Positions 27,658 through 36,788 of a stretch of 64,000 nt of DNA are shown here, piece by piece. The position numbers were made by a program, and so were the translations under genes. How positions within the stretch are numbered: the stretch's first letter is position 1; every line of letters starts with the position of its first letter. The notes beneath the pieces were generated by a model, which worked only from the letters and a program-made list of their open reading frames with translations, was not told where the DNA came from and ran no database searches. The stretch is from Streptomyces europaeiscabiei (GTDB taxonomy: Bacteria; Actinomycetota; Actinomycetes; Streptomycetales; Streptomycetaceae), in contig NZ_CP107841.1 of NCBI RefSeq assembly GCF_036346855.1, positions 7,940,001-8,004,000 on the forward strand, read 5' to 3'.

Positions 27658-28926
27658 TCATCCGGCCGCCCCCGTGGTCGGGCCCGACCCGGAGCGGGCC
27701 GCCTTCGCCGCGCGCCGTGTGGCGGCCTTGGCGCGGGCCTCGTCCTTGTCGCGCAGGACGAACCGCTGCAACAGGGTCATCGCGACGATGATCGCGAAGA
27801 GGATGAAGGCGATGGCACTGCCCTGGCCCCACTCGTTGTCGGTGAACGAGGACTGGTACGACAGGAACGCGGGGGTCATCGTCGTCTTCGCCGGCTCGCC
27901 TCTGCTCATGACGTAGATCTGGTCGAAGACCTGCCAGGTGCCGATGAGTCCGAGGGTCAGGACGAGGAAGAGCGTCGGCTTGAGCATGGGCAGCGTCACG
28001 TGACGGAAGCGCTGCCAGCGCCCGGTGCCGTCGATCTCGGCGGCCTCCTCGACCTCGAGGGGGATGTCCTGGAGTGCGGCGAGGAACATGAGCATGAACG
28101 TGCCCGCCGTCGTCCACACCACCAAGGCGATGATCGCGGTCATGGCCACACTGGGGCCGGAGAACCACTCCCACAGGGACAGACCGCCGACGGTGGTGTC
28201 GGTGAGTGCGGAGGGTGGTGCGTCGGTGTTCACGCCGAGGCCACCGAGGGCGAGGTGGATGATGCCGCGCGGATCGGCGAACCAGGCCGGTCCGTCGACT
28301 CCGATCTTCTCCAGCAGGGAGTTGACGACGCCGCTGGAGGAGAAGATGAACAGGAAGACGACCGAGATCGCCACCGAACTCGTCACTGACGGGAAGTAGT
28401 ACGCGGTGCGGAAGAACCCCTTGCCCTTCAGCCGCTTGCCGTTGACCAGGAGCGCCAGGCCCAGCGCGAGCACGGTCTGCAGCGGGACGACGAAGAGCAC
28501 GTAGTAGCCGTTGTTGCGCAGGCTCATCATGAAGTCGCTCTGCGCCAGGCCCGATTCCGTGAGCAGGGGCGCGTAGTTGTCTCCGCCGACGAAGTCCACC
28601 CCTGACGAGAGGGGGCTGCCCTGGCCGTTCCAGTCGGACAGGCTCACCCACAGCGCCATGGCGATCGGCACGACCAGGAAGAGTCCGAGCACGATGAGGA
28701 CGGGTGAGACGAACAGCCAGCCGGCGAGACCTTCCCGTCCTCGGATACCGCCGCGGGGGGCTCGGGTGTGGCGGCTTCCGCCGGCCTTGGTGCCGTCCGC
28801 GCCGGTGTCCTTGCCGCGCCCGCGCGGCGCGGACGACGGGGGGTGGGTCTTCGTAGTGCCTTCCGGGCGGGCCGGTGCCGGCCCGCTACCCGGGCCCTGT
28901 GCGGGCCCGGGGTTCGGTTCACTCAT
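27658..28926 (-). CDS. Carbohydrate ABC transporter permease (MalF type)
   Basis: 422 residues: a long Pro/Gly-rich hydrophilic N-terminus of about 65 residues, then membrane segments (GLAGWLFVSPVLIVLGLF first) and the EAA loop EVEEAAEIDGTGRWQRF. An insertion between the third and fourth segments (about 40 residues around FADPRGIIHLALGGLG) is larger than in MalF-like relatives but occurs in Streptomyces homologues. Partner of the MalG-type protein. Confidence 0.86.
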   Translation of the reverse strand: MSEPNPGPAQGPGSGPAPARPEGTTKTHPPSSAPRGRGKDTGADGTKAGGSRHTRAPRGGIRGREGLAGWLFVSPVLIVLGLFLVVPIAMALWVSLSDWNGQGSPLSSGVDFVGGDNYAPLLTESGLAQSDFMMSLRNNGYYVLFVVPLQTVLALGLALLVNGKRLKGKGFFRTAYYFPSVTSSVAISVVFLFIFSSSGVVNSLLEKIGVDGPAWFADPRGIIHLALGGLGVNTDAPPSALTDTTVGGLSLWEWFSGPSVAMTAIIALVVWTTAGTFMLMFLAALQDIPLEVEEAAEIDGTGRWQRFRHVTLPMLKPTLFLVLTLGLIGTWQVFDQIYVMSRGEPAKTTMTPAFLSYQSSFTDNEWGQGSAIAFILFAIIVAMTLLQRFVLRDKDEARAKAATRRAAKAARSGSGPTTGAAG

Positions 28927-28968
28927 CGCAGATTCACTCTCGCTCTGTCCGTATCCTGCGTGCCCGGC

Positions 28969-30216
28969 TCACTGGCCTACGACGGCCTGCGCGTTCTTCT
29001 GCAGCCGCGCGAGGATGTCCTTCGGGTCGGTCTTGGGCAGGCCCTGCAGGCCGGTGTCGAAGTCGGTGAGCACCTGGTCGATCTTCGCGACGTTCACCGG
29101 GGCCTGGGCGTACGCGGCGCCGTCGATGTATGCCTTGTCCTGCGGGAACTTCGCGACGTAGTCGGCCTGGACGGACTGCCGCGACGGCATCACCCCGACC
29201 GCCTCGGCGAAGGTCATCTGGTTGTCCTTCGCGGTCATCGCCTTGACGAAGTCGAGGGCCGCCGCCTTGTTCTTGCTCTTCGCCGCGATGCCCCAGCACT
29301 GGGTGAAGGCGAGTGTGCCCTCGCCGGCGGGTCCGGCCGGCAGCGGGACGGCCTTGTACTTGACGTCCGGGTAGTCGTTCTTCATGGCGCCGGCGATCCA
29401 GTTGCCCTCGATCGTCATGGCGGCCTTCTGCTTGCCGAAGGCTTCGCCCGACCAGCCGGAGTCGAGCTGCTTGGGGTACTTGGCCGAGCCGTCGGCGAGC
29501 AGCGACTGCACGAACTCCAGGGCCTCAAGGTTCTCCGGGGAGTCCGCGGTGACCTTGGTGGCGTCCTTGTTCGTCACCCAGCCGCCGGCCTGGACCATGA
29601 AGGCACCGATGCGGTCGCGTGTGTCGCCGAGCGCGAGGCCGACCTGCTTGCCCGTGGTCAGCTTCTTCGCCACGGCCGCCAGTTCTTCCCAGGTGGTGGG
29701 AATGTCGGCGTCCGTCAGGCCGGCCTTCTTCCACGCCTTGGTGTTGATCTGCAGGGCGAGCGTGGAGAAGTCCTTGGGGGCGCAGTAGAGCTTGCCGTCG
29801 TAGGTGAAGGCTTGGCGCAGCGCGGGGTAGAAGTCGTCCTTCCCCTCGAAGCTGTCGCCGTACGGTTCGAGATTGCCGGCGCTCGCGTACGTCGCGAAGC
29901 GGCCGGCGTCGACGTAGAAGACGTCCGGCGGGGTGTTCGCGGCGAAGCCCTGGCCGAGCTGCTGGATGATGTCGGTGGCCTGGGTGACGGTCGCCTTGTT
30001 GCCGGACTTCGTCGCCCATGCGGTGGAGGCGTCCTTGACGGCCTTCGTCTCGGCGTCACCGCTGGAGGCGATGAGGACCTTGATCGAAGCGGGGCCGGAC
30101 GACTCCTGACCGTCCCCTTCACCCGAGTCGTCGAACCCGCTGCCACCACAGGCCGACAGGCTGAGCGACAGCAGCGCGACGGCACCAACGGCCCAGCGGG
30201 TACGCGGATTTCTCAT
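28969..30216 (-). CDS. Extracellular solute-binding lipoprotein (family 1)
   Basis: 415 residues. Signal peptide with lipobox LSLSLSACGGSG (Cys near residue 23). Mature family-1 binding-protein features include PDVFYVDAGRFATYA and GAFMVQAGGWVTNKD. An AAGGAG ribosome site lies before the ATG. First gene of the binding protein-MalF-MalG-GH13 order; it should capture an alpha-glucoside or maltooligosaccharide. Confidence 0.88.
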   Translation of the reverse strand: MRNPRTRWAVGAVALLSLSLSACGGSGFDDSGEGDGQESSGPASIKVLIASSGDAETKAVKDASTAWATKSGNKATVTQATDIIQQLGQGFAANTPPDVFYVDAGRFATYASAGNLEPYGDSFEGKDDFYPALRQAFTYDGKLYCAPKDFSTLALQINTKAWKKAGLTDADIPTTWEELAAVAKKLTTGKQVGLALGDTRDRIGAFMVQAGGWVTNKDATKVTADSPENLEALEFVQSLLADGSAKYPKQLDSGWSGEAFGKQKAAMTIEGNWIAGAMKNDYPDVKYKAVPLPAGPAGEGTLAFTQCWGIAAKSKNKAAALDFVKAMTAKDNQMTFAEAVGVMPSRQSVQADYVAKFPQDKAYIDGAAYAQAPVNVAKIDQVLTDFDTGLQGLPKTDPKDILARLQKNAQAVVGQ

Positions 30217-30375
30217 GATAAATCTCCTTGTGCGGGACCGGCCTGACGAGCCGGTGGTAGAGGGGTGCCGCGTCCCGTCGCCGCACTGTGGCCATGAGCG
30301 GGATCGCGGGTGTTCGCCGAACGGACTACGGAGCGGCTCGGCGGGGTGAGGGGGGTGTGGGTGCCGCTGAGCGGC

Positions 30376-31401
30376 TCAGCCGCTCGCCCGGACGACGAGC
30401 CGGGGCGGCAGCAGGATCGGGGAGGGCGGGACGGCCGGCGGCTTCGGAGTCGCCAGCAGTTCCTGAAGCATCCGCAGACAGGCGGCAGCGGCCTCGTCGT
30501 ACGGCTGCGCCACGCTGCTCAGTCCGACGACCCCTGCGGTCGGGGAGTCGTCGAAGCCGACCACCGCGACATCGACACCGGGTCTCAGGCCCCGCGCGGT
30601 GATCTCCGTCCAGGCCCCGAGCGCCAGCGAGTCGCTCGCGCAGACGATCGCGGTCGGCGGGGTGAGCAGGTCGAGCATCGCCGCGGCAGCCTTGCGGCCG
30701 GTGTCGAGCCCGTCGGGGACGCCCACGTCGTAACCGGCTGGGGTGTCGAGCCCGGACACGGCCATAAGGGCGGACCAGCCGCTGCGCCGGTCGTCACCGA
30801 CCTCTAAACCGTCCGGCCAGCCGAGGAAGGCGATCCGCTGATGGCCGGCCTCGATGAGGTGCCGGGTCGCGGCAACGGTCCCTTGCGCGCCGTCGACATC
30901 GACCCAGCCATGCCGCTCGGGGGCCTCGGGTTCAGCCCCCCAGGGCCGGCCGAAGGTCACGAACGGCACCCGGCGCTCGGTGAGCCATTGCGTCCGGCGG
31001 TCGCCGGCGTGGGTGGCGTGCAGAACGAAGGCGTCGAGGTCGTGATCGTCGAGGAGCTGTTCGTACAGCGTGCATTCGTGGTCGTCGTCGGTGGCCGTGA
31101 ACACCACGATCCGGTAGCCGGCTTCCTGGGTTCGGGCGGTCAGCGACTGCAGGAAATGAGCGAGGACGGCACCGTTGACACCGTCACGCGGCGGCTCTAT
31201 ACGGGCGCCGATCAGACGTGAACGCCGGGTCCGCAGCGTCCGGGAAGCCTGGTTCGGGCGGTAGTTGAGTTCCTTGATGGCGGCCTGCACGCGGGCCAGC
31301 GTCTCCGGGCGCACCCGGTGCGGCGCGTTGATGACATTGGACACCGTCTGCATCGACACAGAGGCATGCCGCGCCACGCTCTCGAGTGTTACTCGCGCCA
31401 T
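30376..31401 (-). CDS. LacI-family regulator of the glucoside locus
   Basis: 341 residues; DNA-binding helix-turn-helix VTLESVARHASVSMQTVSNV, hinge ASRTLRTRRSRLIGA and a sugar-binding-fold effector domain (IVCASDSLALGAW, VAVVGFDDSPTAG). It lies between the binding-protein gene, same strand, and a divergent glycosidase gene, with an operator-like palindrome upstream. Likely a repressor sensing the imported sugar. Confidence 0.87.
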   Translation of the reverse strand: MARVTLESVARHASVSMQTVSNVINAPHRVRPETLARVQAAIKELNYRPNQASRTLRTRRSRLIGARIEPPRDGVNGAVLAHFLQSLTARTQEAGYRIVVFTATDDDHECTLYEQLLDDHDLDAFVLHATHAGDRRTQWLTERRVPFVTFGRPWGAEPEAPERHGWVDVDGAQGTVAATRHLIEAGHQRIAFLGWPDGLEVGDDRRSGWSALMAVSGLDTPAGYDVGVPDGLDTGRKAAAAMLDLLTPPTAIVCASDSLALGAWTEITARGLRPGVDVAVVGFDDSPTAGVVGLSSVAQPYDEAAAACLRMLQELLATPKPPAVPPSPILLPPRLVVRASG

Positions 31402-31485
31402 CGCGAAGCCACCTCCACAAGTTCACCGCGCCGCAGCGTATCGCCGTCGCGGTGCAGCATCGTCACCGTCATCGCACTTGGATTT

Positions 31486-31505
31486 GAACGTTAAATTTAG
31501 CGTTC
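31486..31505. promoter_or_regulatory. Operator-like palindrome between lacI and glycosidase genes
   Basis: A 20-bp inverted repeat, GAACGTTAAA facing TTTAGCGTTC with one mismatch, in the AT-richest part of the gap. It is 85 bp before the regulator and 119 bp before the divergent glycosidase gene, so it could control both. Confidence 0.6.
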
Positions 31506-31623
31506 TGATCGGTTACTGTGGCGATCCGCGCCCGGACTGTCAAGAGTCGGCGCGGTTACGAATCGCCTCACGACTCGCCCCACAATCCGCCCACGAGACA
31601 CGAGGGCACCGGACGGAGCTTTC

Positions 31624-33774
31624 ATGACTTCACCCCAGCGGCAGCCGCTCCTGCACGACCTCGCGGTCACCCTCGCCGCCCCGACCGTCGTGCTGTCCGA
31701 GCCGGACGGCAACCTCGACGCCGCCGCTCCCGGGGGCGGCGTGCAGGGGCTCTTCCACGCTGATGTGCGCGCGGTGAGTCTGCTGCGCGTGACGCTGCGC
31801 CCCCTAGGCGCCCCGTCCGGCGAGCACGCCGGGAAGGCGCCTGCGGCAGTCGGCGGCGAGGGCTGGCTGCCGGTCGTTGCGGTCATGAACGCTGCGGACG
31901 GACCCGGCCGCAGCCGTTTCGTCGGCCTGGCCCAGGCGCTCGGCGACGCCATTCCTGACCCGACCGTCCGGGTCGACCGGAAGCGCATCCTCAACCCCGG
32001 CCTGCTCACCGAACAGCTGACCGTCCGCTCCACCGCGACGGCGCCGGTGCATCTCGCCCTCCGGGTCGAAGTCGCTGGAGACCTCGTGACCCTGGAGCAC
32101 GCGAAAGCCGGCCTCGCGCCCCGGTCTCCGCTTAAGCCGGCGGGCGAACTCTCGTCCAGCACCGGCGAGTTGAGGTGGGGCGACGGCGCGGTCGCCGTCG
32201 CCGTCAGCGCGCCCGGCGCGACCCCCGACGCCGAGCACTCCGCGCTGACCTGGGCCCTCACGGTCGCGCCCGGCGAGAGCGTCGACCTGCACCTGGCCGT
32301 CGAGATCACGGAGCCCGACGCGGTCGTGACGGCCGCCGATCCCCGGCCCACCTGGCAGCGTCCGGAGGTCACCGCCGACGACCGCCGGCTGCCCGCCCTC
32401 GTCGCGCAGAGCCTGGACGACCTCCACTCGCTCCGTATGGCCATGGCCGCGTCGCCCGGTGACGTCTTCCTCGCCGCGGGCGTCCCGTGGTTCTTCACGC
32501 TGTTCGGCCGGGACAGCCTGTGGGCCGCACGGATGCTCCTTCCGCTGGGCACCGATCTCGCACTGGGCACCCTGCGCACCCTGGCCGCCCAGCAGGGCAC
32601 CCGCACCGATCCCGCATCGGAGGAGGAGCCGGGCAAGATCCTCCACGAGGTGCGGCGCGGAGTCTTCGACGACGGCATGGGCCTTGTCCTGCCGCCGGTC
32701 TACTACGGCACGGTCGACGCGACCCCCCTGTGGATCTGCCTGCTCCACGACGCCTGGCGCTGGGGCCTGCCCGCCGCCGACATCGAACCGCTGCTGCCCG
32801 CGCTCAAGGCCGCGCTCGGCTGGATCGACGCCGCGGCCCGGGCCGGTGACGGGTTCCTCTCCTACATCGATCACAGCGGCACCGGCCTGGCGAACCAGGG
32901 CTGGAAGGACTCCGGTGACGCCGCCCGGTTCGCCGACGGCCGCCTCGCCGAAGCTCCCCTGGCTCTCGCCGAAGTACAGGGCTACGCCTACGAGGCCGCC
33001 CTCGCCGGGGCGGCACTCCTCGACGCCTTCGGGCTGCCGGACGGCGAACGCTGGCGGACCTTCGCGGCCCACCTCGCCGCCCGGTTCCGCGCCCGGTTCT
33101 GGGTCTCCGACCAGCACGGTCCGTACCCGGCCATGGCACTCGACGGCTCGGGCCGCCCGGTCGACGCCGTCGCGAGCAACATGGGCCACCTCCTGGCCAC
33201 CGGCATACTCAACGCCGACGAGAGTGCCGCCGTCGCCGCACGGCTCGCCGCCCCGGACATGTCCGACGCCTACGGGCTGCGCACCATGTCGTCCCAGTCA
33301 GGCGGATACGGCCCGCTGCGCTACCACTGCGGCACCGTCTGGCCGCACGACACCGCCATCGCCGTCACCGGCCTCGCCCGCAGCGGCCACCCCGAGGCCG
33401 CCGCCCGCCTCATCGAGGGCATCCTCGACGCAGCGCCGGCCTTCGACTACCGGCTGCCGGAACTGTGGGGCGGCGACGCCTGCCCGGACACCCCCGCACC
33501 CGTCCCCTACCCGGCCGCCTGCCGGCCACAAGCCTGGTCGGCGGCAGCGGCCATCGCCCTCATGACCGCACTGACCGGCCTGGAGCCCGACGTACCCGCA
33601 GGCCGTCTCCACATCCGGCCGACAGGCCCACTCCCCGTCGGCGCGCTCACCATCGCCGGGCTCACCGTCGCGGGGGAACGGCTCGACGTCACCATCAACT
33701 CCGGCGGCAGGGTCGAGTCGGTAACAGCACCTGCGGGACTGACCGTTGAGGAATCCGCGGCGTCGCGGGCCTGA
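31624..33774 (+). CDS. Glycogen-debranching-like six-hairpin glycosidase
   Basis: 716 residues. An N-terminal beta-rich glycogen-debranching N-terminal domain (about 1-240) is followed by an (alpha/alpha)6 barrel with FFTLFGRDSLWAARML, DDGMGLVLPPVYYGTVDATP, NQGWKDSGDA and YHCGTVWPHDTA, the pattern of GH63/GH15-like amylo-alpha-1,6-glucosidases and mannosylglycerate hydrolases. No signal peptide. GGAG sits 7 bp before the ATG. Divergent from the LacI gene and probably in the same regulon, so it should help degrade the imported glucoside. Confidence 0.83.
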   Translation: MTSPQRQPLLHDLAVTLAAPTVVLSEPDGNLDAAAPGGGVQGLFHADVRAVSLLRVTLRPLGAPSGEHAGKAPAAVGGEGWLPVVAVMNAADGPGRSRFVGLAQALGDAIPDPTVRVDRKRILNPGLLTEQLTVRSTATAPVHLALRVEVAGDLVTLEHAKAGLAPRSPLKPAGELSSSTGELRWGDGAVAVAVSAPGATPDAEHSALTWALTVAPGESVDLHLAVEITEPDAVVTAADPRPTWQRPEVTADDRRLPALVAQSLDDLHSLRMAMAASPGDVFLAAGVPWFFTLFGRDSLWAARMLLPLGTDLALGTLRTLAAQQGTRTDPASEEEPGKILHEVRRGVFDDGMGLVLPPVYYGTVDATPLWICLLHDAWRWGLPAADIEPLLPALKAALGWIDAAARAGDGFLSYIDHSGTGLANQGWKDSGDAARFADGRLAEAPLALAEVQGYAYEAALAGAALLDAFGLPDGERWRTFAAHLAARFRARFWVSDQHGPYPAMALDGSGRPVDAVASNMGHLLATGILNADESAAVAARLAAPDMSDAYGLRTMSSQSGGYGPLRYHCGTVWPHDTAIAVTGLARSGHPEAAARLIEGILDAAPAFDYRLPELWGGDACPDTPAPVPYPAACRPQAWSAAAAIALMTALTGLEPDVPAGRLHIRPTGPLPVGALTIAGLTVAGERLDVTINSGGRVESVTAPAGLTVEESAASRA

Positions 33775-34019
33775 GGATCGCCCCAGCCGGTGCCACGACC
33801 GGTCCAGCAAGGCCGGCGGCGACCCGGCAGCGGTCCTACCGCCGCATGAACGGCCGAGTTTGCTCAGCCTGAGCAGCGATCAGTTCAAGCAACTCGGGCT
33901 GAGCAACCGAAGGTTCCTCCCTGAGGGGTACCTTTGCCGCGCTCGCCGATGGCAGCACCACATTCAGAGCTCGCGCTCGCGAAACGTGAGAATGGCCGCC
34001 CAGTTGTTCGCCTGGTTGT
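33775..34019. other. Intergenic DNA without a supported gene
   Basis: Lower coding quality than the flanks; no frame gives a recognisable domain. It leads into the NACHT/WD40-type relic. Confidence 0.4.
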
Positions 34020-34800
34020 CGGCATGAGGCCCTGGACGTAATTCCTCCGGCTGAGGGAAGCCGCTGAGCTGCAGGGCGGTCTCATCAACCTGGACCTGGC
34101 AGACCCGACGGAAGTACGGAGCGACGCGGCCGCCCATTTGGCCAGCAGGCTCTCGGATATCGCTGCTTACGACCTTCCGGAGATGAGGGAGGTATGCGAC
34201 CAACTTGCGTGGTCGACAGCAACGCGTCTCTGCGCAGCCCATGTAAGCAAGGCTTGGGGCGCCTTTCTCGTCGCGGATATTTTCACCCGCTACCTGCGCT
34301 GCCGCCTCTTCCGCCAAGGAGTCGCCGATCATCTCGTGGGCCAGCCGTTACCCGCGTCGTTCACCGACGTGCTCCCTCTTCAGACGAGATTTGCGAACAC
34401 TTTCTGGCCACCCACGTCGGTCCTCGGGGGCACCGCCGGACCTGGGATGCCGTACCCACTTACTTGGTCCGCCACCTACTTACTCACGCGCAACAGGCCG
34501 GGTGAGTCGGTGATTTGCTGTCCGAACCTGAGTTCTTGGTCCATGCAAGCCGGGAGCCGCCGAAGCTGCCCTGTCCCGCACCGCAGTGAGCCCGGATGTC
34601 CGGGAACTCGTGTCGTTCTATCGGAGCACTCCCGGGCTGCATGTTGCCGATGCTCAGACGCGCAGACAGTTGCTGGCGTTGAATGCGACGCGACAAGGAC
34701 TCGTCGCATTCCGGGACGCTTTCTCGCGCCAACAGCCCTGGCGTCCCCGCTGGATTGTCTCTGTCGACGCCGCTCAAAGCGTAGACCGCCCCCCCCAAGG
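34020..34800 (+). pseudogene. Frameshifted NACHT/WD40-type (STAND) protein relic
   Basis: Three plus-strand frames must be joined. The first (about 34042-34420) reads ELQGGLINLDLADPTEVRSD and then LADIFTRYL-like helical segments. A second has WDAVPTYLVRHLLTHAQQAG followed, out of frame, by LLSEPEFLVHA. A third has RRQLLALNATRQGLVAFRDA and QQPWRPRW. In intact Streptomyces NACHT-WD40 proteins these blocks occur in this order in the linker between the ATPase and the propeller. No P-loop and no WD40 repeats remain. Identification is from memory of the block order. Confidence 0.5.
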
Positions 34801-35102
34801 CACTGGAACCCGCCGTCGCCGTCCGTTCCATGGCTCCAGCAGTGGTCGACGGGCATCCCCTAGTCATGACCGAACGGGCCCACCCGACCTGGCTTCCTCT
34901 GTACTTGGCCTTGTGCCGGTCTAGGAGATCTGGCTGCTGCTGTGACGTGGTTGGTGTCCAACGCGGAGCCTTCATCACATCTGAGAACAGAGCAGGCGCT
35001 TAGAAGGCGCCTGGCGAGGATACGGTCGCTGTGCCTGTGACCTGCCCTTACGTGATGACCTGACCAGCCGTCAGCGAGTCTTCCGGCGTTTTTGGGAAGG
35101 AC

Positions 35103-35192
35103 CCCGTCGGCCCCGGCCGAGGAGTTGATCGAGCGGCTGGTTGCCGAGGGGCGTGTCTGGGTGTGGGCTGCGCCGGCGTGCTCCCGAGGATG
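35103..35192 (+). pseudogene. Fragment of a paralogue of the 11.6-kb coiled-coil gene
   Basis: In one plus-strand frame the sequence encodes AEELIERLVAEGRVWV before a stop at 35190-35192. The intact gene has QELIERLVTGGRVCLV at the matching place (about 12001-12050), with DNA identity high over roughly 40 bases. Only this piece survives. Confidence 0.5.
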
Positions 35193-35367
35193 AGAGGTGA
35201 GCCCGCTGCGGTCCTCCGCGTCAGGAGGGCGACAGGAGGTCGACAAGACATCCGGCGAGACGATCAAGAAGGCGTCAGGGAACGGTTTGGGGCGTTCGCG
35301 CCGCCGTAGCGTCGTGAACGGTCCGGCTGCTCCGTGCTCCGGGCCGTATGTCTGTCCGAAGGAAACA

Positions 35368-36711
35368 GTGAGCACCATGACGACAACCACGCCCGGCGCC
35401 CCCACAACCGCTGCGGTCGACAGGCACATAGATGCCCGCGAGAAGGACATCATGCGCTTCCGCACCGTGTCCGGGCCCGATCTGACCACCCGCAACGACG
35501 CGTACCTCGCCTGGCAGCAGGATCGTGAACAGGCGGAGCTGTGGCCCTACTTCCGCCGCTACGACACCTCCCTCACCCCGCGCGCCACCGCCGTCTCGGA
35601 TCGTGGCGTGGTCACACACGGCCCCAACTTCGGTGGCCAGGACTACCTTTCGCTCACCACGCACCCCGCGGTCCACGAGGCCGCCCACCAGGCGCTGCGC
35701 GACTACGGTCCGATCACCGCCGGGTCACCCGCCCTGGGCGGCGCGAACCCGCTGAGCAAGGCGCTGGAGGCGGGCCTCGCAGAGGCGCTGCGTACCGAGC
35801 ACGTCATGCTCTTCCCCACCGGCTGGGCCGCCGGCTTCGGGACGATCCGCTCACTGATGCACCGCCGTGACCACATCCTGCTGGACAAGCTCTCGCACGA
35901 CTCGCTGCGCCAGGGCGCCGCAGCCAGCGGGGCCACTGTCGAGTTCTTCCGGCACCTCGACAACGAAGCCGTCCGCCGACACCTCAGTGGCATCCGTGCA
36001 ACCGACACGAAGAACGCCGTCCTGGTGGTGACGGAGGGCGTGTTCTCGATGGACTCCGACACCCCGCACCTGGCGGAACTGGTCGCGCTCTGCCGTGAGT
36101 TCGACGCCAAACTGCTGGTGGACGTTGCGCACGACTTCGGGGCGATGGGCGAAGGCGGTGGCGGCCAGCCCGAGGTGTACGGGGTGCTGGGTCAGGTGGA
36201 CTTCGTCGTCGGCGCGTTCTCCAAGTCCTTCGCCACCACGGGCGGCTTCATGGCCACCAACTCGGCATCGGCGCGCGAGTTCGTCCGGATGTTCGGCGGA
36301 CCACAGACCTTCTCCAGTGCGATCACCCCGGTGCAGACCGCGGTCGCGCTGGCCGCCCTCGATATCATCCGGTCGCCGGAGGGTGCCCGGCGACGGGAAG
36401 CCGTCATCCGCAACGCCGCCCGGCTGCGCGACGGCCTGACGGCCCGGGGGCTGGAGGTCATGGGTGACGTGGTCTGTCCCGTCGTCCCCGTACTCATCGG
36501 TCACACCGCCGCCGGACGGATCGCCTCCGGGCTCATCGCGAGGGCCGGGCTGATAGCCCACCTCGTCGAACAGCCCGCGGTCGCCTCCGACGCGGCCCGC
36601 TTCCGTATGCAGGTCATGGCGGAGCACGCCGACGCCGACATCGACGCCGCCGTCGACATCCTGGACACCTGCATCCGGCAGGCGCGCGAGGTTCTGGACA
36701 CGACGCGCTGA
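35368..36711 (+). CDS. Alpha-oxoamine synthase-family PLP enzyme (5-aminolevulinate synthase-like)
   Basis: 447 residues; fold type I PLP enzyme. FGGQDYLSLTTHPAV, GSPALGGANPLSKALEAGLA and the PLP-Lys segment GAFSKSFATTGGF follow the order seen in 5-aminolevulinate, 2-amino-3-ketobutyrate and 8-amino-7-oxononanoate synthases. The cofactor Asp lies in VDVAHDFGAMG, where most family members have DEAH or DDAH. An N-terminal extension of about 60 residues precedes the core. GTG with AAGGA upstream is preferred; an ATG three codons later is possible. Actinobacteria make ALA by the C5 route, so this is probably a specialised condensing enzyme; substrate unknown. Confidence 0.75.
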   Translation: MSTMTTTTPGAPTTAAVDRHIDAREKDIMRFRTVSGPDLTTRNDAYLAWQQDREQAELWPYFRRYDTSLTPRATAVSDRGVVTHGPNFGGQDYLSLTTHPAVHEAAHQALRDYGPITAGSPALGGANPLSKALEAGLAEALRTEHVMLFPTGWAAGFGTIRSLMHRRDHILLDKLSHDSLRQGAAASGATVEFFRHLDNEAVRRHLSGIRATDTKNAVLVVTEGVFSMDSDTPHLAELVALCREFDAKLLVDVAHDFGAMGEGGGGQPEVYGVLGQVDFVVGAFSKSFATTGGFMATNSASAREFVRMFGGPQTFSSAITPVQTAVALAALDIIRSPEGARRREAVIRNAARLRDGLTARGLEVMGDVVCPVVPVLIGHTAAGRIASGLIARAGLIAHLVEQPAVASDAARFRMQVMAEHADADIDAAVDILDTCIRQAREVLDTTR

Positions 36712-36722
36712 CGGTGCCGTTC

Positions 36723-36773
36723 CGGCGCTCGGCGACCTCCACCGAACAGGTGGGCCAGCCGCCGAGCGCCGGG
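36723..36773. terminator. Bidirectional hairpin terminator
   Basis: CCGGCGCTCGGCG (36723-36735) and CGCCGAGCGCCGG (36761-36773) pair perfectly over 13 bp between two convergent genes. Confidence 0.7.
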
Positions 36774-36788
36774 GGCCGGACCCGGCGG

